64,000 nucleotides of DNA from Melioribacteraceae bacterium (GTDB lineage Bacteria > Bacteroidota > Ignavibacteria > Ignavibacteriales > Melioribacteraceae), in assembly GCA_011525875.1 (NCBI GenBank), contig WYBN01000009.1:426091-490090 (forward strand), written 5' to 3'. Made by a program: the position numbers and the translations under genes. Positions within the stretch are counted from its first letter, which is position 1, and each line of letters begins with the position of its first letter. Of the stretch, positions 8,218-17,415 are shown piece by piece. The notes under the pieces were generated by a model. That model did no database searches. It had not been told where the DNA came from and was given only the letters and a program-made list of their open reading frames with translations.

Positions 8218-10134
8218 ATGGAAGAACAATCAGATTACAAATTACTTTTCAAAATTAATTCTCCGGCTGATATTCGAAATTTCACTTCAAGTCAGCTTAA
8301 GACGTTGTGCTCAGAGATTCGTCAGTATATGGTTGATGTTATATCCCAGATAGGAGGACACTTCGGCGGCGGTCTTGGCGCCGTTGAATTAACCGTTGCT
8401 ATCCACAAAGTATTTAATACCCCTAACGATCTTGTAGTTTGGGATACCGGGCATCAAGCCTATCCGCATAAAATCTTAACCGGCAGAAGAGACAAACTTC
8501 ACACAATAAGACAGCTTAACGGAATAAGCGGTTTTCTTAAACGAAGCGAAAGCGAGTACGATGCTTTTGGAGCTGGGCATGCATCAACATCAATATCCGC
8601 CGCACTCGGAATGGCTGAAGCCGCAAAACTTCAAGGCGTTGATAAAAAAGTGATTGCTGTAATAGGTGACGGCGCTATGACTGGCGGCATGGCTTACGAA
8701 GCAATGAATAATTCCGGAGTTCTCAAAAGCAATTTAATTGTTGTTTTGAATGATAACAATATGTCAATCGCTCCAAACGTATGGCAAATTTCAAATTACT
8801 TTACTGAAATGATTTCGCATCCTGAGTACAACAGATTTAAAGGTGCAATTTGGGATTTAACCGGAAAGCTCGATCAATTCGGCGACAGGTTAAGAAAAGT
8901 TGCCTCCAGGCTCGAAAGCGGTATCAAGTCAATAATTACACCGGGTATGCTGTTTGAAGCTTTAGGATTTAGATATTTCGGACCTGTTAACGGACATAAT
9001 ATAGTTAAACTCGTAAAAATTTTCGAGCAGGTGAAACCTTTAACCGGACCAATTCTGGTTCATACACTTACTGAAAAAGGGAAGGGGTATAAGCCGGCTG
9101 AAGGTCATATTCAACGTCTTCATGCATCAACGCCTTTCGATAAACTTACAGGTAAGGCATTTCAAAAAGCCGGTCCGCCTTCTTATACTTCAATTTTCGG
9201 CAATGCTCTTGTCGAAATAATCAAACAAAAATCAGAAGTTGTTGGAATTACAGCGGCAATGCCAGACGGAACAGGTATGGACTATGTGCAGAAAGAATGC
9301 CCGCGAAATTATTTTGATGTTGGAATAGCAGAAGAACATGCAGTAACATTTGCTGCAGGTCTTGCTACTCAAGGGATTATTCCTGTCGTAGCAATTTATT
9401 CAACCTTCCTGCAAAGAGGAATAGATCAGATAATTCATGATGTGGCTTTGCAGAAACTGCACGTCGTTTTCGTTATGGATAGGGCTGGTCTTGTCGGTGC
9501 TGACGGACCTACTCATCACGGCTCGTTTGATATTTCTTACCTTAGATATATTCCTCATATTGTTATCATGGCTCCGAAAGACGAAGCTGAGTTAAGAGAT
9601 ATGCTGTTTACTGCAATTAATTATAAAGAAGGACCTGTCGCAATTCGTTATCCCAGAGGCTCTGCATTGGGCGTAGATGCCAAAGATGGTTTCGAAGTTT
9701 TGACTATAGGCAAGTCGGAAGTTGTAAGAAAAGGGGACGACATTGCAATTTTAGCCGTTGGCAATATGGTTGAGAATTCACTAAAAGCCTCGGAGATTCT
9801 CGCGGGAGAAGGCATTTCTGCAGAAATTATTAACGTAAGATTCGTTAAACCAATTGATACACAGCTGCTCGATTCCCTCGCATCTAAATTCGGGAAAATA
9901 GTCACTGTCGAAGAAAACGCTCTTATAGGTGGATTTGGGTCTGCAGTTATAGAATACTTTAGTATGAACAATTATAAAAATGATTTCCTAAGACTTGGGC
10001 TGCCTGATGTGTTTGTTGATCACGGAACACAAGCCGAGCTGCACCAAATACTAAAATTGGATGCCCCGGGCTTAGCTGATTCAATAAAGGTTTTTTTGAG
10101 TAAACAAATAATTCAAAGCAAGGTTCATATTTAA
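8218..10134 (+). CDS. dxs: 1-deoxy-D-xylulose-5-phosphate synthase
   Basis: The first enzyme of the non-mevalonate isoprenoid pathway: thiamine-diphosphate-dependent condensation of pyruvate and glyceraldehyde 3-phosphate. It is 638 residues, close to the family norm. Visible motifs are GGHFGGGLGAVELT and DTGHQAYPHKILTGR in the N-domain, the thiamine-diphosphate motif GDGAMTGGMAYEAMNNSG, the transketolase-type central segment VGIAEEHAVTFAAG, DRAGLVGADGPTHHG, and a C-terminal domain with VEENALIGGFG. The start ATG follows an AGAGGAA ribosome-binding site. Its stop overlaps the start of the following oxidoreductase gene by one base. Confidence 0.97.
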   Translation: MEEQSDYKLLFKINSPADIRNFTSSQLKTLCSEIRQYMVDVISQIGGHFGGGLGAVELTVAIHKVFNTPNDLVVWDTGHQAYPHKILTGRRDKLHTIRQLNGISGFLKRSESEYDAFGAGHASTSISAALGMAEAAKLQGVDKKVIAVIGDGAMTGGMAYEAMNNSGVLKSNLIVVLNDNNMSIAPNVWQISNYFTEMISHPEYNRFKGAIWDLTGKLDQFGDRLRKVASRLESGIKSIITPGMLFEALGFRYFGPVNGHNIVKLVKIFEQVKPLTGPILVHTLTEKGKGYKPAEGHIQRLHASTPFDKLTGKAFQKAGPPSYTSIFGNALVEIIKQKSEVVGITAAMPDGTGMDYVQKECPRNYFDVGIAEEHAVTFAAGLATQGIIPVVAIYSTFLQRGIDQIIHDVALQKLHVVFVMDRAGLVGADGPTHHGSFDISYLRYIPHIVIMAPKDEAELRDMLFTAINYKEGPVAIRYPRGSALGVDAKDGFEVLTIGKSEVVRKGDDIAILAVGNMVENSLKASEILAGEGISAEIINVRFVKPIDTQLLDSLASKFGKIVTVEENALIGGFGSAVIEYFSMNNYKNDFLRLGLPDVFVDHGTQAELHQILKLDAPGLADSIKVFLSKQIIQSKVHI

Positions 10135-11135
10135 TGGTCAAAACTAAAATAGGCGTAATTGGGTTAGGCGGAATAGCTCAACTTGTGCATCTGCCGATTT
10201 TGAAAAAACTCCAGAATGTTGAAATATCTGCTGCCGCAGAAACTAATAAAAGTAAATTAAAAACCGTTTCTGAGAAATTCGGTATCGATCCGGTTTACAC
10301 GAATTATAAAGAAATGCTTAATGCAACTGATCTTGATGCTGTAGTTATAGCAACGCCAACAAGTACGCACACTCAAATTTCTATAGATTGTTTAAATGCC
10401 GGTAAACATATCTTGGTAGAAAAACCGATCAGCCGCACTCTGAACGAAGCTAAGAAAATAAACGAAACAGCTCAGAAGACCGGCAAGATTGTTATGGTGG
10501 GAATGAACGCAAGGTTTCTTCCTGATGCAATGCTGCTTAAGAGTTTGATTAATAACGGGGAACTTGGTGATATATTTTATGTAAGGTGCGGGTGGAACCG
10601 AAAACAAAGCAGTCAGGAAAAATGGTTCAGCCAGAAAAGTGAAGCTGGCGGAGGGGTTATATTCGATCTTGGTATAGTGCTGCTTGACTTAGCGCTATGG
10701 CTACTTGAATATCCTCCGCTTAAAAGTGTTTCAATACAGAAATTCCATCATTACACAAAAAGCGTGGAGGATTCGGCAGTCGGGTTTATTAGATTTGAAA
10801 ATTCTGCGGTGATCAACTTCGAAGTCAGTTGGTCATTTCATTCGGATAAAGACAGTTTTTCACTAACCGCATTCGGCACAGAAGGAACTGCGCATCTGAA
10901 CCCTTTCAAAGCTTACCGCAGATTGGAATCAGGTCATATTGATTTAACGCCTTTTACTACTAATTTTTCGAAAAATCTTTACAAGAAATCCTATGAAAAC
11001 GAACTTAAGCATTTCATCGGCGCCGTGCGCGGTACTAATCCTCCGATTTCAACCAGCGAAGATGCTCTGCTAAGAATGAAATTAATAGAAGGTATTTACG
11101 CTTCTGCTGAAAAAAATTATGAAATAAATTTTTAA
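10134..11135 (+). CDS. Gfo/Idh/MocA-family NAD(P)-dependent oxidoreductase
   Basis: A 333-residue dehydrogenase. The N-terminal Rossmann fold begins IGVIGLGGIAQLVHLPIL (Gly-rich dinucleotide loop) and includes the ILVEKPIS segment with the conserved EKP motif near residue 95. The C-terminal alpha/beta domain (about 125-330) has the family pattern GGGVIFDLGIVLLDLALWLL. Members oxidise or reduce sugars, inositols or biliverdin; the substrate cannot be read here. It overlaps dxs by one base and is followed after 4 bases by the response regulator, so it is probably part of one transcript. Confidence 0.9.
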   Translation: MVKTKIGVIGLGGIAQLVHLPILKKLQNVEISAAAETNKSKLKTVSEKFGIDPVYTNYKEMLNATDLDAVVIATPTSTHTQISIDCLNAGKHILVEKPISRTLNEAKKINETAQKTGKIVMVGMNARFLPDAMLLKSLINNGELGDIFYVRCGWNRKQSSQEKWFSQKSEAGGGVIFDLGIVLLDLALWLLEYPPLKSVSIQKFHHYTKSVEDSAVGFIRFENSAVINFEVSWSFHSDKDSFSLTAFGTEGTAHLNPFKAYRRLESGHIDLTPFTTNFSKNLYKKSYENELKHFIGAVRGTNPPISTSEDALLRMKLIEGIYASAEKNYEINF

Positions 11136-11139
11136 CCTT

Positions 11140-11835
11140 ATGAAAACAAAAATATTATTAGCCGATGACGAAAAAGATATTGTTGAATTTCTACAGTACA
11201 ATCTGGAACAAGCAGGCTTCGAAGTAATCAGTGCTTATGACGGAGCCGAAGCAATTTTAAAGCTCTCGCAAAACCCTGATTTAATTATTCTTGATGTGAT
11301 GATGCCCAGGATGAACGGCTATGAGGCATGCGAGAAAATTAGAAATTCACCGGGCTTCGAAGATATTCCTATTATTTTTTTAACGGCAAAATCAACGGAG
11401 AAAGATGAAGTTCATGGTCTAAATATCGGCGCCGATGATTTTATTCAGAAACCTGTATCAAATAAAAAGATTATTGCAAGAATAAAATCAAACCTCCGTA
11501 AAAAGAAATCTGAATATGTAGAAAGTCAAATTAATAAAGAACAGATTAATATTGGCCCTTTGCATATCGATCGGGAACAATATCTTGTTCAACTTGAAGG
11601 AGAAAAACTCGTTTTACCCAAAAAGGAATTTGAAATAATATTTCACTTAGCTTCAAACCCCGGCAAAGTTTATCCACGCGAAGTAATCTTGAATGAAATC
11701 TGGGGAAATGACGTCTTCGTGGTCGAACGTACAATTGATGTCCACGTTAGAAAAATTAGGGAAAAACTCGGGAAGCACTCTGATTTAATAGAGACAATAA
11801 AAGGTGTAGGTTATCGGTTCAAGAAAATTAACTGA
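11140..11835 (+). CDS. OmpR/PhoB-family response regulator
   Basis: A 231-residue transcription regulator. The receiver domain (1-120) has the acidic pair DD at 9-10, the phosphoacceptor Asp52 in ILDVMMPR, and the switch Lys in IQKPVSNK. The C-terminal winged helix (about 135-228) has FEIIFHLASNPGKVYPREVILNEIWG and the recognition segment TIDVHVRKIREKLG. The adjacent histidine kinase is its evident partner. The sequence is close to PhoB/PhoP-type regulators, so phosphate or envelope control is possible but not shown. Confidence 0.94.
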   Translation: MKTKILLADDEKDIVEFLQYNLEQAGFEVISAYDGAEAILKLSQNPDLIILDVMMPRMNGYEACEKIRNSPGFEDIPIIFLTAKSTEKDEVHGLNIGADDFIQKPVSNKKIIARIKSNLRKKKSEYVESQINKEQINIGPLHIDREQYLVQLEGEKLVLPKKEFEIIFHLASNPGKVYPREVILNEIWGNDVFVVERTIDVHVRKIREKLGKHSDLIETIKGVGYRFKKIN

Positions 11836-11881
11836 GCTAAAAGAAAATTTCTTCTACGGCAGACTAATAATCAACGAAATA

Positions 11882-12853
11882 TTGTTTTTCAATATTCTGA
11901 TTATCATCATCATACTTCTAATCGGGTTGTCGTTCGATTTTTTTATAACGATAATTCTAACGATTTTAGCTTTCGATTTATTTTTCCTCAATTCGGTTGG
12001 GGCAAGGTATAAGAAGCAAATTAGAATTATTCAGACTACGCTTAATTCCATCAGGCAGAATAAACTAAAATCCCCGGAAGATATCAATTTGGGCCGTTAT
12101 TTATTTGAGATTGAATCAGATATGCGTTCGATGTTTTTGAGAACACAGACCGATATTTTTAATATGAAAAAATTAGAACAATCACGCACAGAATTTCTGG
12201 GTAATGTTTCTCACGAATTAAGGACGCCCATTTTTGCTATCCAGGGATTCCTGGAGACTCTTATGGACGGGGCGATTGACGATCCGAAAGTGAATAAGAA
12301 CTTTTTGGCTAAGGCTATTCAACACACGGATAACCTTAATAATCTTCTGCATGATTTGATAGATATTTCAATGATCGAGTCTGGTCAAATGCGTATGAGT
12401 TTTAGATATTTTAATATTGAAGAGTATTTGAATGAAATCGTAAAAGAATTTATTCCACAGGCAACTGCAAAAAATATCGAGCTGATATTGCACCCGATAA
12501 AGCATAACTTAAAATTATTCGGGGATAAAGACCGTCTGATGCAGGTAATGGTTAATCTCATCTCAAATGCGCTAAAGTACACCGAACAAGGTAAGGTTGA
12601 AGTGAGCGTGTCTGAAGAAGGAAAATTTGGAAGGATTGTTGTTAAAGATACCGGAATTGGAATAAATAACGAAGATCTGAACCGGATTTTTGAACGCTTT
12701 TACAGGGTAGATAAAGATAGATCAAAATCCGTAGGCGGGACCGGACTCGGATTAGCTATAGTCAAACACATAGTCGAAGCACACAATTCGAAGGTTGATG
12801 TTAAAAGCCAATCTGGCTTGGGTTCGGAGTTTTCATTTCTACTTAAAAAGTGA
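11882..12853 (+). CDS. Membrane sensor histidine kinase (PhoR-like)
   Basis: The kinase partner of the upstream OmpR-type regulator. Two N-terminal hydrophobic stretches (about 3-18 and 20-38) form a short membrane hairpin. The dimerisation/phosphoacceptor helix has FLGNVSHELRTP with His111. The ATP-binding domain has NLISNALKYTE (N box), VKDTGIGI (G1), FERFYRVDK (F box) and GGTGLGLAIVK (G2). It has no large sensor domain. The only usual start codon before the membrane segment is the TTG at 11882, with no good ribosome-binding site. The frame stays open upstream to 11810 (reading KLTELKENFFYGRLIINE), so the true N-terminus may be longer with a rare start codon. Confidence 0.9.
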   Translation: MFFNILIIIIILLIGLSFDFFITIILTILAFDLFFLNSVGARYKKQIRIIQTTLNSIRQNKLKSPEDINLGRYLFEIESDMRSMFLRTQTDIFNMKKLEQSRTEFLGNVSHELRTPIFAIQGFLETLMDGAIDDPKVNKNFLAKAIQHTDNLNNLLHDLIDISMIESGQMRMSFRYFNIEEYLNEIVKEFIPQATAKNIELILHPIKHNLKLFGDKDRLMQVMVNLISNALKYTEQGKVEVSVSEEGKFGRIVVKDTGIGINNEDLNRIFERFYRVDKDRSKSVGGTGLGLAIVKHIVEAHNSKVDVKSQSGLGSEFSFLLKK

Positions 12854-13039
12854 TTTTTTTACGTAAGACTCCTAATAATCACGTATGTAATCTCTAATAA
12901 TTGAATATACATAAAGGGCTAATAATTGCGATTAGATGCTAAATTTGCATGACCGAGGCGATTCATATTTGTCGATTTGGGAAATGACTTAATTTCGCGA
13001 AAGAAATATTCCAAATGAACTGATAAGCTATACAATTTC
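12854..13039 (+). repeat. Three imperfect direct repeats around CTAATAAT upstream of rplM
   Basis: CTAATAAT occurs at 12872, 12894 and 12919. The first two lie in a longer imperfect repeat that begins ACGTA (12861 and 12881). A fourth copy of CTAATAATC lies at 11864, before the histidine kinase gene. No gene or RNA fold is recognised here. The copies could be regulator-binding sites for the ribosomal protein operon or chance AT-rich sequence. Confidence 0.3.
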
Positions 13040-13070
13040 TTGACATTTTGAAGGGTAAGATATATTTTTG
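13040..13070 (+). promoter_or_regulatory. Promoter of the rplM-rpsI operon
   Basis: TTGACA at 13040-13045 and TATTTTTG at 13063-13070 are separated by 17 bases. The second box fits the Bacteroidota TAnnTTTG consensus and the first fits both TTG (-33) and the classical -35. The predicted transcript starts near 13076, leaving a leader of about 40 bases before the TTG start of rplM. Confidence 0.6.
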
Positions 13071-13115
13071 TAACCTTTATTAAAATAAAAACAACCGATT
13101 TGGAGGCGAAAATCT

Positions 13116-13556
13116 TTGAAACAGGAAAAAGTAACGAAATTTATTAAAACCGAAGATGCTAATCGGAAATGGTATGTGGTGGATGCGGATAATCAAATTT
13201 TGGGCAGATTAGCCTCAAATGTAGCCCGTGTTATCAGAGGCAAAAACAAACCGGTATTTACTCCTAATGCTGATACCGGTGATTTCGTTGTCGTCATTAA
13301 TGCAGATAAAGTGAAATTGACTGGGAAAAAAGAAACACATAAAGAATATTTTTCTTATTCCGGTTATCCGGGCGGTACAAAATTCAAATCTTTCGCTGAT
13401 GTAATGGAAAAAAATCCCGAATTTGTAATTCACAACGCCGTCAAGGGAATGCTTCCGAAAAACAGACTCGGAAAGAAATTAATAAAAAAATTAAAGGTTT
13501 ATGCAGGCGACAAACACCCGCATCAAGCTCAACAACCAGAACAATTAAGTTTTTAA
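13116..13556 (+). CDS. rplM: 50S ribosomal protein L13
   Basis: L13 of the large ribosomal subunit, 146 residues, normal length. Family segments are KWYVVDADNQILGRLASNVA, VVINADKVKLTGKK, YFSYSGYPGGTK, AVKGMLPKNRLG and KKLKVYAGDKHPHQAQQP. The start is TTG at 13116, supported by a strong TTGGAGG ribosome-binding site 8-14 bases upstream. It is followed after 11 bases by rpsI, the conserved rplM-rpsI pair. Confidence 0.98.
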   Translation: MKQEKVTKFIKTEDANRKWYVVDADNQILGRLASNVARVIRGKNKPVFTPNADTGDFVVVINADKVKLTGKKETHKEYFSYSGYPGGTKFKSFADVMEKNPEFVIHNAVKGMLPKNRLGKKLIKKLKVYAGDKHPHQAQQPEQLSF

Positions 13557-13567
13557 GAGGAATTTGA

Positions 13568-13954
13568 ATGGCTGATAAAATATTCGTTGGTCGAAGAAAA
13601 AATGCCGTTGCACGGGTTATTTTAAGAAACGGTTCAGGCAAAGTAACTGTTAATGACAGAGAGTTTGAAAAATTCTTTACATTAAAAGACAGCCGTGATG
13701 ACGTTATCCTTCCGCTTAAAGTCACCGAGATGCTGGGCAGATATGATGTCATTGCTAATGTTAAAGGCGGTGGTTTTTCTGGGCAGGCTGAAGCCATACG
13801 TTTAGGTATTTCAAGGGCTCTTCTTGGAATTAACCCTGAATTTAGACCTGCCTTAAAAGGCGAAGGACTATTAAGAAGAGACCCTAGGATGGTTGAAAGA
13901 AAGAAATACGGACAACGAAAAGCCAGAAAAAGATTCCAATTTTCTAAGAGATAA
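13568..13954 (+). CDS. rpsI: 30S ribosomal protein S9
   Basis: S9 of the small ribosomal subunit, 128 residues. It has [15 protein letters not shown] at the N-terminus, [20 protein letters not shown] in the middle, and the basic tail [17 protein letters not shown], which in ribosome structures reaches the peptidyl-tRNA site. A GAGGAA ribosome-binding site precedes the ATG. It ends the operon, followed by a hairpin terminator. Confidence 0.98.
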   Translation: MADKIFVGRRKNAVARVILRNGSGKVTVNDREFEKFFTLKDSRDDVILPLKVTEMLGRYDVIANVKGGGFSGQAEAIRLGISRALLGINPEFRPALKGEGLLRRDPRMVERKKYGQRKARKRFQFSKR

Positions 13955-13982
13955 TTATTATATAATAACTTTTAATTCAAAC

Positions 13983-14006
13983 GGGGTAATTGAATTACCC
14001 CTTTTT
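13983..14006 (+). terminator. Intrinsic terminator after rpsI
   Basis: A 9-bp inverted repeat (GGGGTAATT / AATTACCCC, 13983-14001) is followed by TTTTT at 14002-14006. It separates rplM-rpsI from rpsB-tsf. Confidence 0.8.
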
Positions 14007-14102
14007 AATAACATTCATACTTTCTGATTTGCCCCCTGTGTCCCATAAAATAAGGGATTAAAGGCAAAGTGGAAGAAAGTAGAAGAACAACAGGAGAAAA
14101 TC

Positions 14103-15020
14103 ATGTCTAAAGTTGAAATCACTCAACTCATCGAAACTGGCGCTCATTTCGGTCACCTCACCCGAAGATGGAATCCTAAAATGAAACCCTATATATTCAT
14201 GGAGAAGAACGGGATTCATATAATCGATCTAAAAAAAACCCAGGAAGCAATCCAATATGCCGCCGAAAGTCTCAAGAAACTTGTTTCCGAAGGCAAAGGA
14301 GTATTATTTGTGGGGACAAAAAAACAAGCACGAGCAGTCATTGCCGAGGCTGCAAAAAAATGCGAGAGCAATTGGGTAAGCGAGCGGTGGCTTGGAGGTA
14401 TGCTTACTAATTTTTCGACTATTCGAAAAAGCATTAAGCGCCTGCAATCAATTGACAAAATGGAGAGTGACGGCACATTCGAAAAAATCACTAAGAAAGA
14501 AAGATTGTTCCTAACACGTGAAAAGGACAAGCTTAGAAAAATTCTTGACGGTGTAGAATCGTTAAACAAATTGCCGGGCGCGCTTTTCTTAGTTGATATT
14601 AAAAAAGAAGCAATTGCAGTTAACGAAGCACTACGGTTGAATATACCAATATTTGCAATTGTTGATACCAACTGCGATCCCGATAATATTGACTATGTTA
14701 TCCCCGCAAACGATGACGCCGGCAGAGCGATTGAATTGATTGTAAATGTGATGGCTAATGCTGTCAAAGAAGGTCAAGCTATTTCGAAAGAATTAAAAGC
14801 ACAGGAATCAGCAGAAAGAGAAAGAACGAAAAAAGAAAGAGAAGAAGAAGGCAGAGACGAAAGCGGGGAAACAAAGGTTAAGGTGCGAAGGGTAAAACTT
14901 GATGGCAAAGGAAAGAAAACTCCTAAAGCTTTTAAGCCCGGCAAAGAAAGCAACCCCAAAGAAGATATTAAACAAGGCGCAGAGAAGTCTGCCGAAGAAA
15001 ATAAAGAATCGAAAGAATAA
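14103..15020 (+). CDS. rpsB: 30S ribosomal protein S2 with charged C-terminal extension
   Basis: S2 core is at residues 1-225: [81 protein letters not shown]. The remaining 75-80 residues form a highly charged Lys/Glu-rich tail of low complexity, making the protein 305 residues against a usual 230-260. Similar tails are known in some Bacteroidota S2 proteins. An ACAGGAG ribosome-binding site precedes the ATG. tsf follows after 32 bases, the conserved rpsB-tsf order. Confidence 0.97.
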   Translation: MSKVEITQLIETGAHFGHLTRRWNPKMKPYIFMEKNGIHIIDLKKTQEAIQYAAESLKKLVSEGKGVLFVGTKKQARAVIAEAAKKCESNWVSERWLGGMLTNFSTIRKSIKRLQSIDKMESDGTFEKITKKERLFLTREKDKLRKILDGVESLNKLPGALFLVDIKKEAIAVNEALRLNIPIFAIVDTNCDPDNIDYVIPANDDAGRAIELIVNVMANAVKEGQAISKELKAQESAERERTKKEREEEGRDESGETKVKVRRVKLDGKGKKTPKAFKPGKESNPKEDIKQGAEKSAEENKESKE

Positions 15021-15052
15021 TTAATATTTTAAGATAATCAGAAGGTAATTAT

Positions 15053-15922
15053 ATGAATATTAGCGCTTCACAAGTAAAAGAATTACGAGATAAAACCGGC
15101 GCTCCTATGATGGACTGTAAGAAAGCCTTGACAGAATCGAACGGTGATTTTGACAAAGCCATAGAAATTTTGCGCAAGAAAGGTGCATCGGTTGCCGCGA
15201 AACGCGCCGAACGATCGGCTAATGAAGGGGTTATAAAAACAAAAATTCTTAACGATGGCAAGACAGGCGTGATTGTTGAGATCAACTGCGAAACGGACTT
15301 TGTAGCCAATAGCGATGATTTTCAGAATTTTGCGGACTACTTGCTCAACGCCATAAGCGAACTTAAACCTGCATCTGTAAAAGATCTCATGGATTCTTCA
15401 TTCAAAGGGAAAAAGATTTCTGATGTACACCAGGAGGTTACAGGTAAGATAGGGGAAAAGCTGGAAGTTTCTCGATACAAAATCCAAGAAGTTGATAACG
15501 GCTTATTTGTAGATTATATTCACCACGGTGCAAAACTTGGCGTACTTATAAAATCTGAAAACACTATCGGTATTGACGCAAACGATTTAACTGGATTGTT
15601 GAAAGATATTGCTATGCAGATTGCTGCAATGAAGCCTCTCTATCTTTCAATTGCTGAAGTGCCTAAAGAAAATATTGAATCCGAAAAAGAAATTTACAGG
15701 GAAGTTGCCAGAAAAGAAGGCAAGCCGGAACAAATACTTGATAAGATTGCAGAAGGAAAGCTAAATAAATATTATGAGGATGTTTGTTTGCTTGAACAGG
15801 CATTTATCAAAGACAATACGAAGAAGGTTCGGGAAGTTATTAACGACTTTAACAAAGAAAATTCATCGCAGGTGAAATTATCGGATTTTACTCGTTTTCA
15901 TCTGAGTGACGAAAAGAAGTAA
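15053..15922 (+). CDS. tsf: Elongation factor Ts
   Basis: EF-Ts, the nucleotide exchange factor of EF-Tu, 289 residues. The N-terminal UBA-like domain has the signature VKELRDKTGAPMMDCKKAL, followed by the core with VIVEINCETDFVANSDDF and KDIAMQIAAMKPLYLS. A GAAGG ribosome-binding site lies upstream. It is cotranscribed with rpsB and followed by a strong terminator. Confidence 0.98.
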   Translation: MNISASQVKELRDKTGAPMMDCKKALTESNGDFDKAIEILRKKGASVAAKRAERSANEGVIKTKILNDGKTGVIVEINCETDFVANSDDFQNFADYLLNAISELKPASVKDLMDSSFKGKKISDVHQEVTGKIGEKLEVSRYKIQEVDNGLFVDYIHHGAKLGVLIKSENTIGIDANDLTGLLKDIAMQIAAMKPLYLSIAEVPKENIESEKEIYREVARKEGKPEQILDKIAEGKLNKYYEDVCLLEQAFIKDNTKKVREVINDFNKENSSQVKLSDFTRFHLSDEKK

Positions 15923-15934
15923 TTTTCAAAAAAA

Positions 15935-15965
15935 GGTCTTATTTTTCAGTAAGACCTTTTTTTTT
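15935..15965 (+). terminator. Intrinsic terminator after tsf
   Basis: GGTCTTA (15935-15941) and TAAGACC (15950-15956) form a 7-bp stem with an 8-base loop, followed by nine T. It lies only 16 bases before pyrH, so pyrH-frr must have readthrough or a promoter inside this short gap. Confidence 0.85.
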
Positions 15966-15980
15966 ATTTATGGGATTTGA

Positions 15981-16715
<735 letters not shown>

Positions 16716-16740
16716 TTTTTTAAAATAAACCGGGGTAATT

Positions 16741-17298
16741 ATGAACAATCAAATTATATCAGAAGCAAAATCAAGGATGGATAAATCAATCGAAGCTTTC
16801 CGGTCCGAGATTATGAAGGTTAGATCCGGTAAAGCAACTACCGCTCTGCTCGATGGAGTAAAAGTGGACTATTACGGAACAATGACCCCTTTGAATCAGG
16901 TTGGTAATGTCAGCGTTCTTGACGTTCATACACTTGCCATCACTCCGTGGGATAAAACCATGGTCCATCCAATCGAGAAAGCCATACTTTCGGCTGATCT
17001 GGGGCTTAATCCGATCAGCGACGGAACAAACCTTAAGGTGCCTATTCCACCTCTTAATGAAGAAAGAAGGAGGGAATTGGTGAAGCTTGTAAAGAAATTC
17101 GGGGAAGAAGCGAAGATTGCAGTACGTAATGTTAGGCGGGATGCAAATGAAAAGCTGAAAAAGCTTGAAAAAGAAAAAGAGATTACCGAAGATCAGAGAA
17201 GAGATGCCGAAACAGAGGTTCAAAAAATAACTGATAAACATATAGAGTCGATTGACGGTATCATTAAGGTAAAGGAAGCAGAAATTATGGAAGTTTGA
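16741..17298 (+). CDS. frr: Ribosome recycling factor
   Basis: RRF splits post-termination ribosomes together with EF-G. It is 185 residues. Visible segments are the long helical domain I (RMDKSIEAFRSEIMKVRSGKATTALLDGVKVDYYG), small domain II (TPLNQVGNVSV, WDKTMVHPIEKAIL, PIPPLNEERRRELVK) and the C-terminal helix with ITEDQRRDAETEVQKITDKHI. A GGGGTAATT leader precedes the ATG. It ends the operon. Confidence 0.98.
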   Translation: MNNQIISEAKSRMDKSIEAFRSEIMKVRSGKATTALLDGVKVDYYGTMTPLNQVGNVSVLDVHTLAITPWDKTMVHPIEKAILSADLGLNPISDGTNLKVPIPPLNEERRRELVKLVKKFGEEAKIAVRNVRRDANEKLKKLEKEKEITEDQRRDAETEVQKITDKHIESIDGIIKVKEAEIMEV

Positions 17299-17320
17299 TT
17301 CTAATTGGATAATTACTTAA

Positions 17321-17347
17321 AGCCGGTTCTTAATGACCGGCTTTTTT
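17321..17347 (+). terminator. Intrinsic terminator after frr
   Basis: AGCCGGT (17321-17327) pairs with ACCGGCT (17336-17342) across an 8-base loop, followed by a T run. Confidence 0.88.
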
Positions 17348-17415
17348 ACTTTAAATAATATTTATCTATTTTTGATTAACAAAAAATATATTATTGTCTC
17401 ATTTTTAGGAGAATA

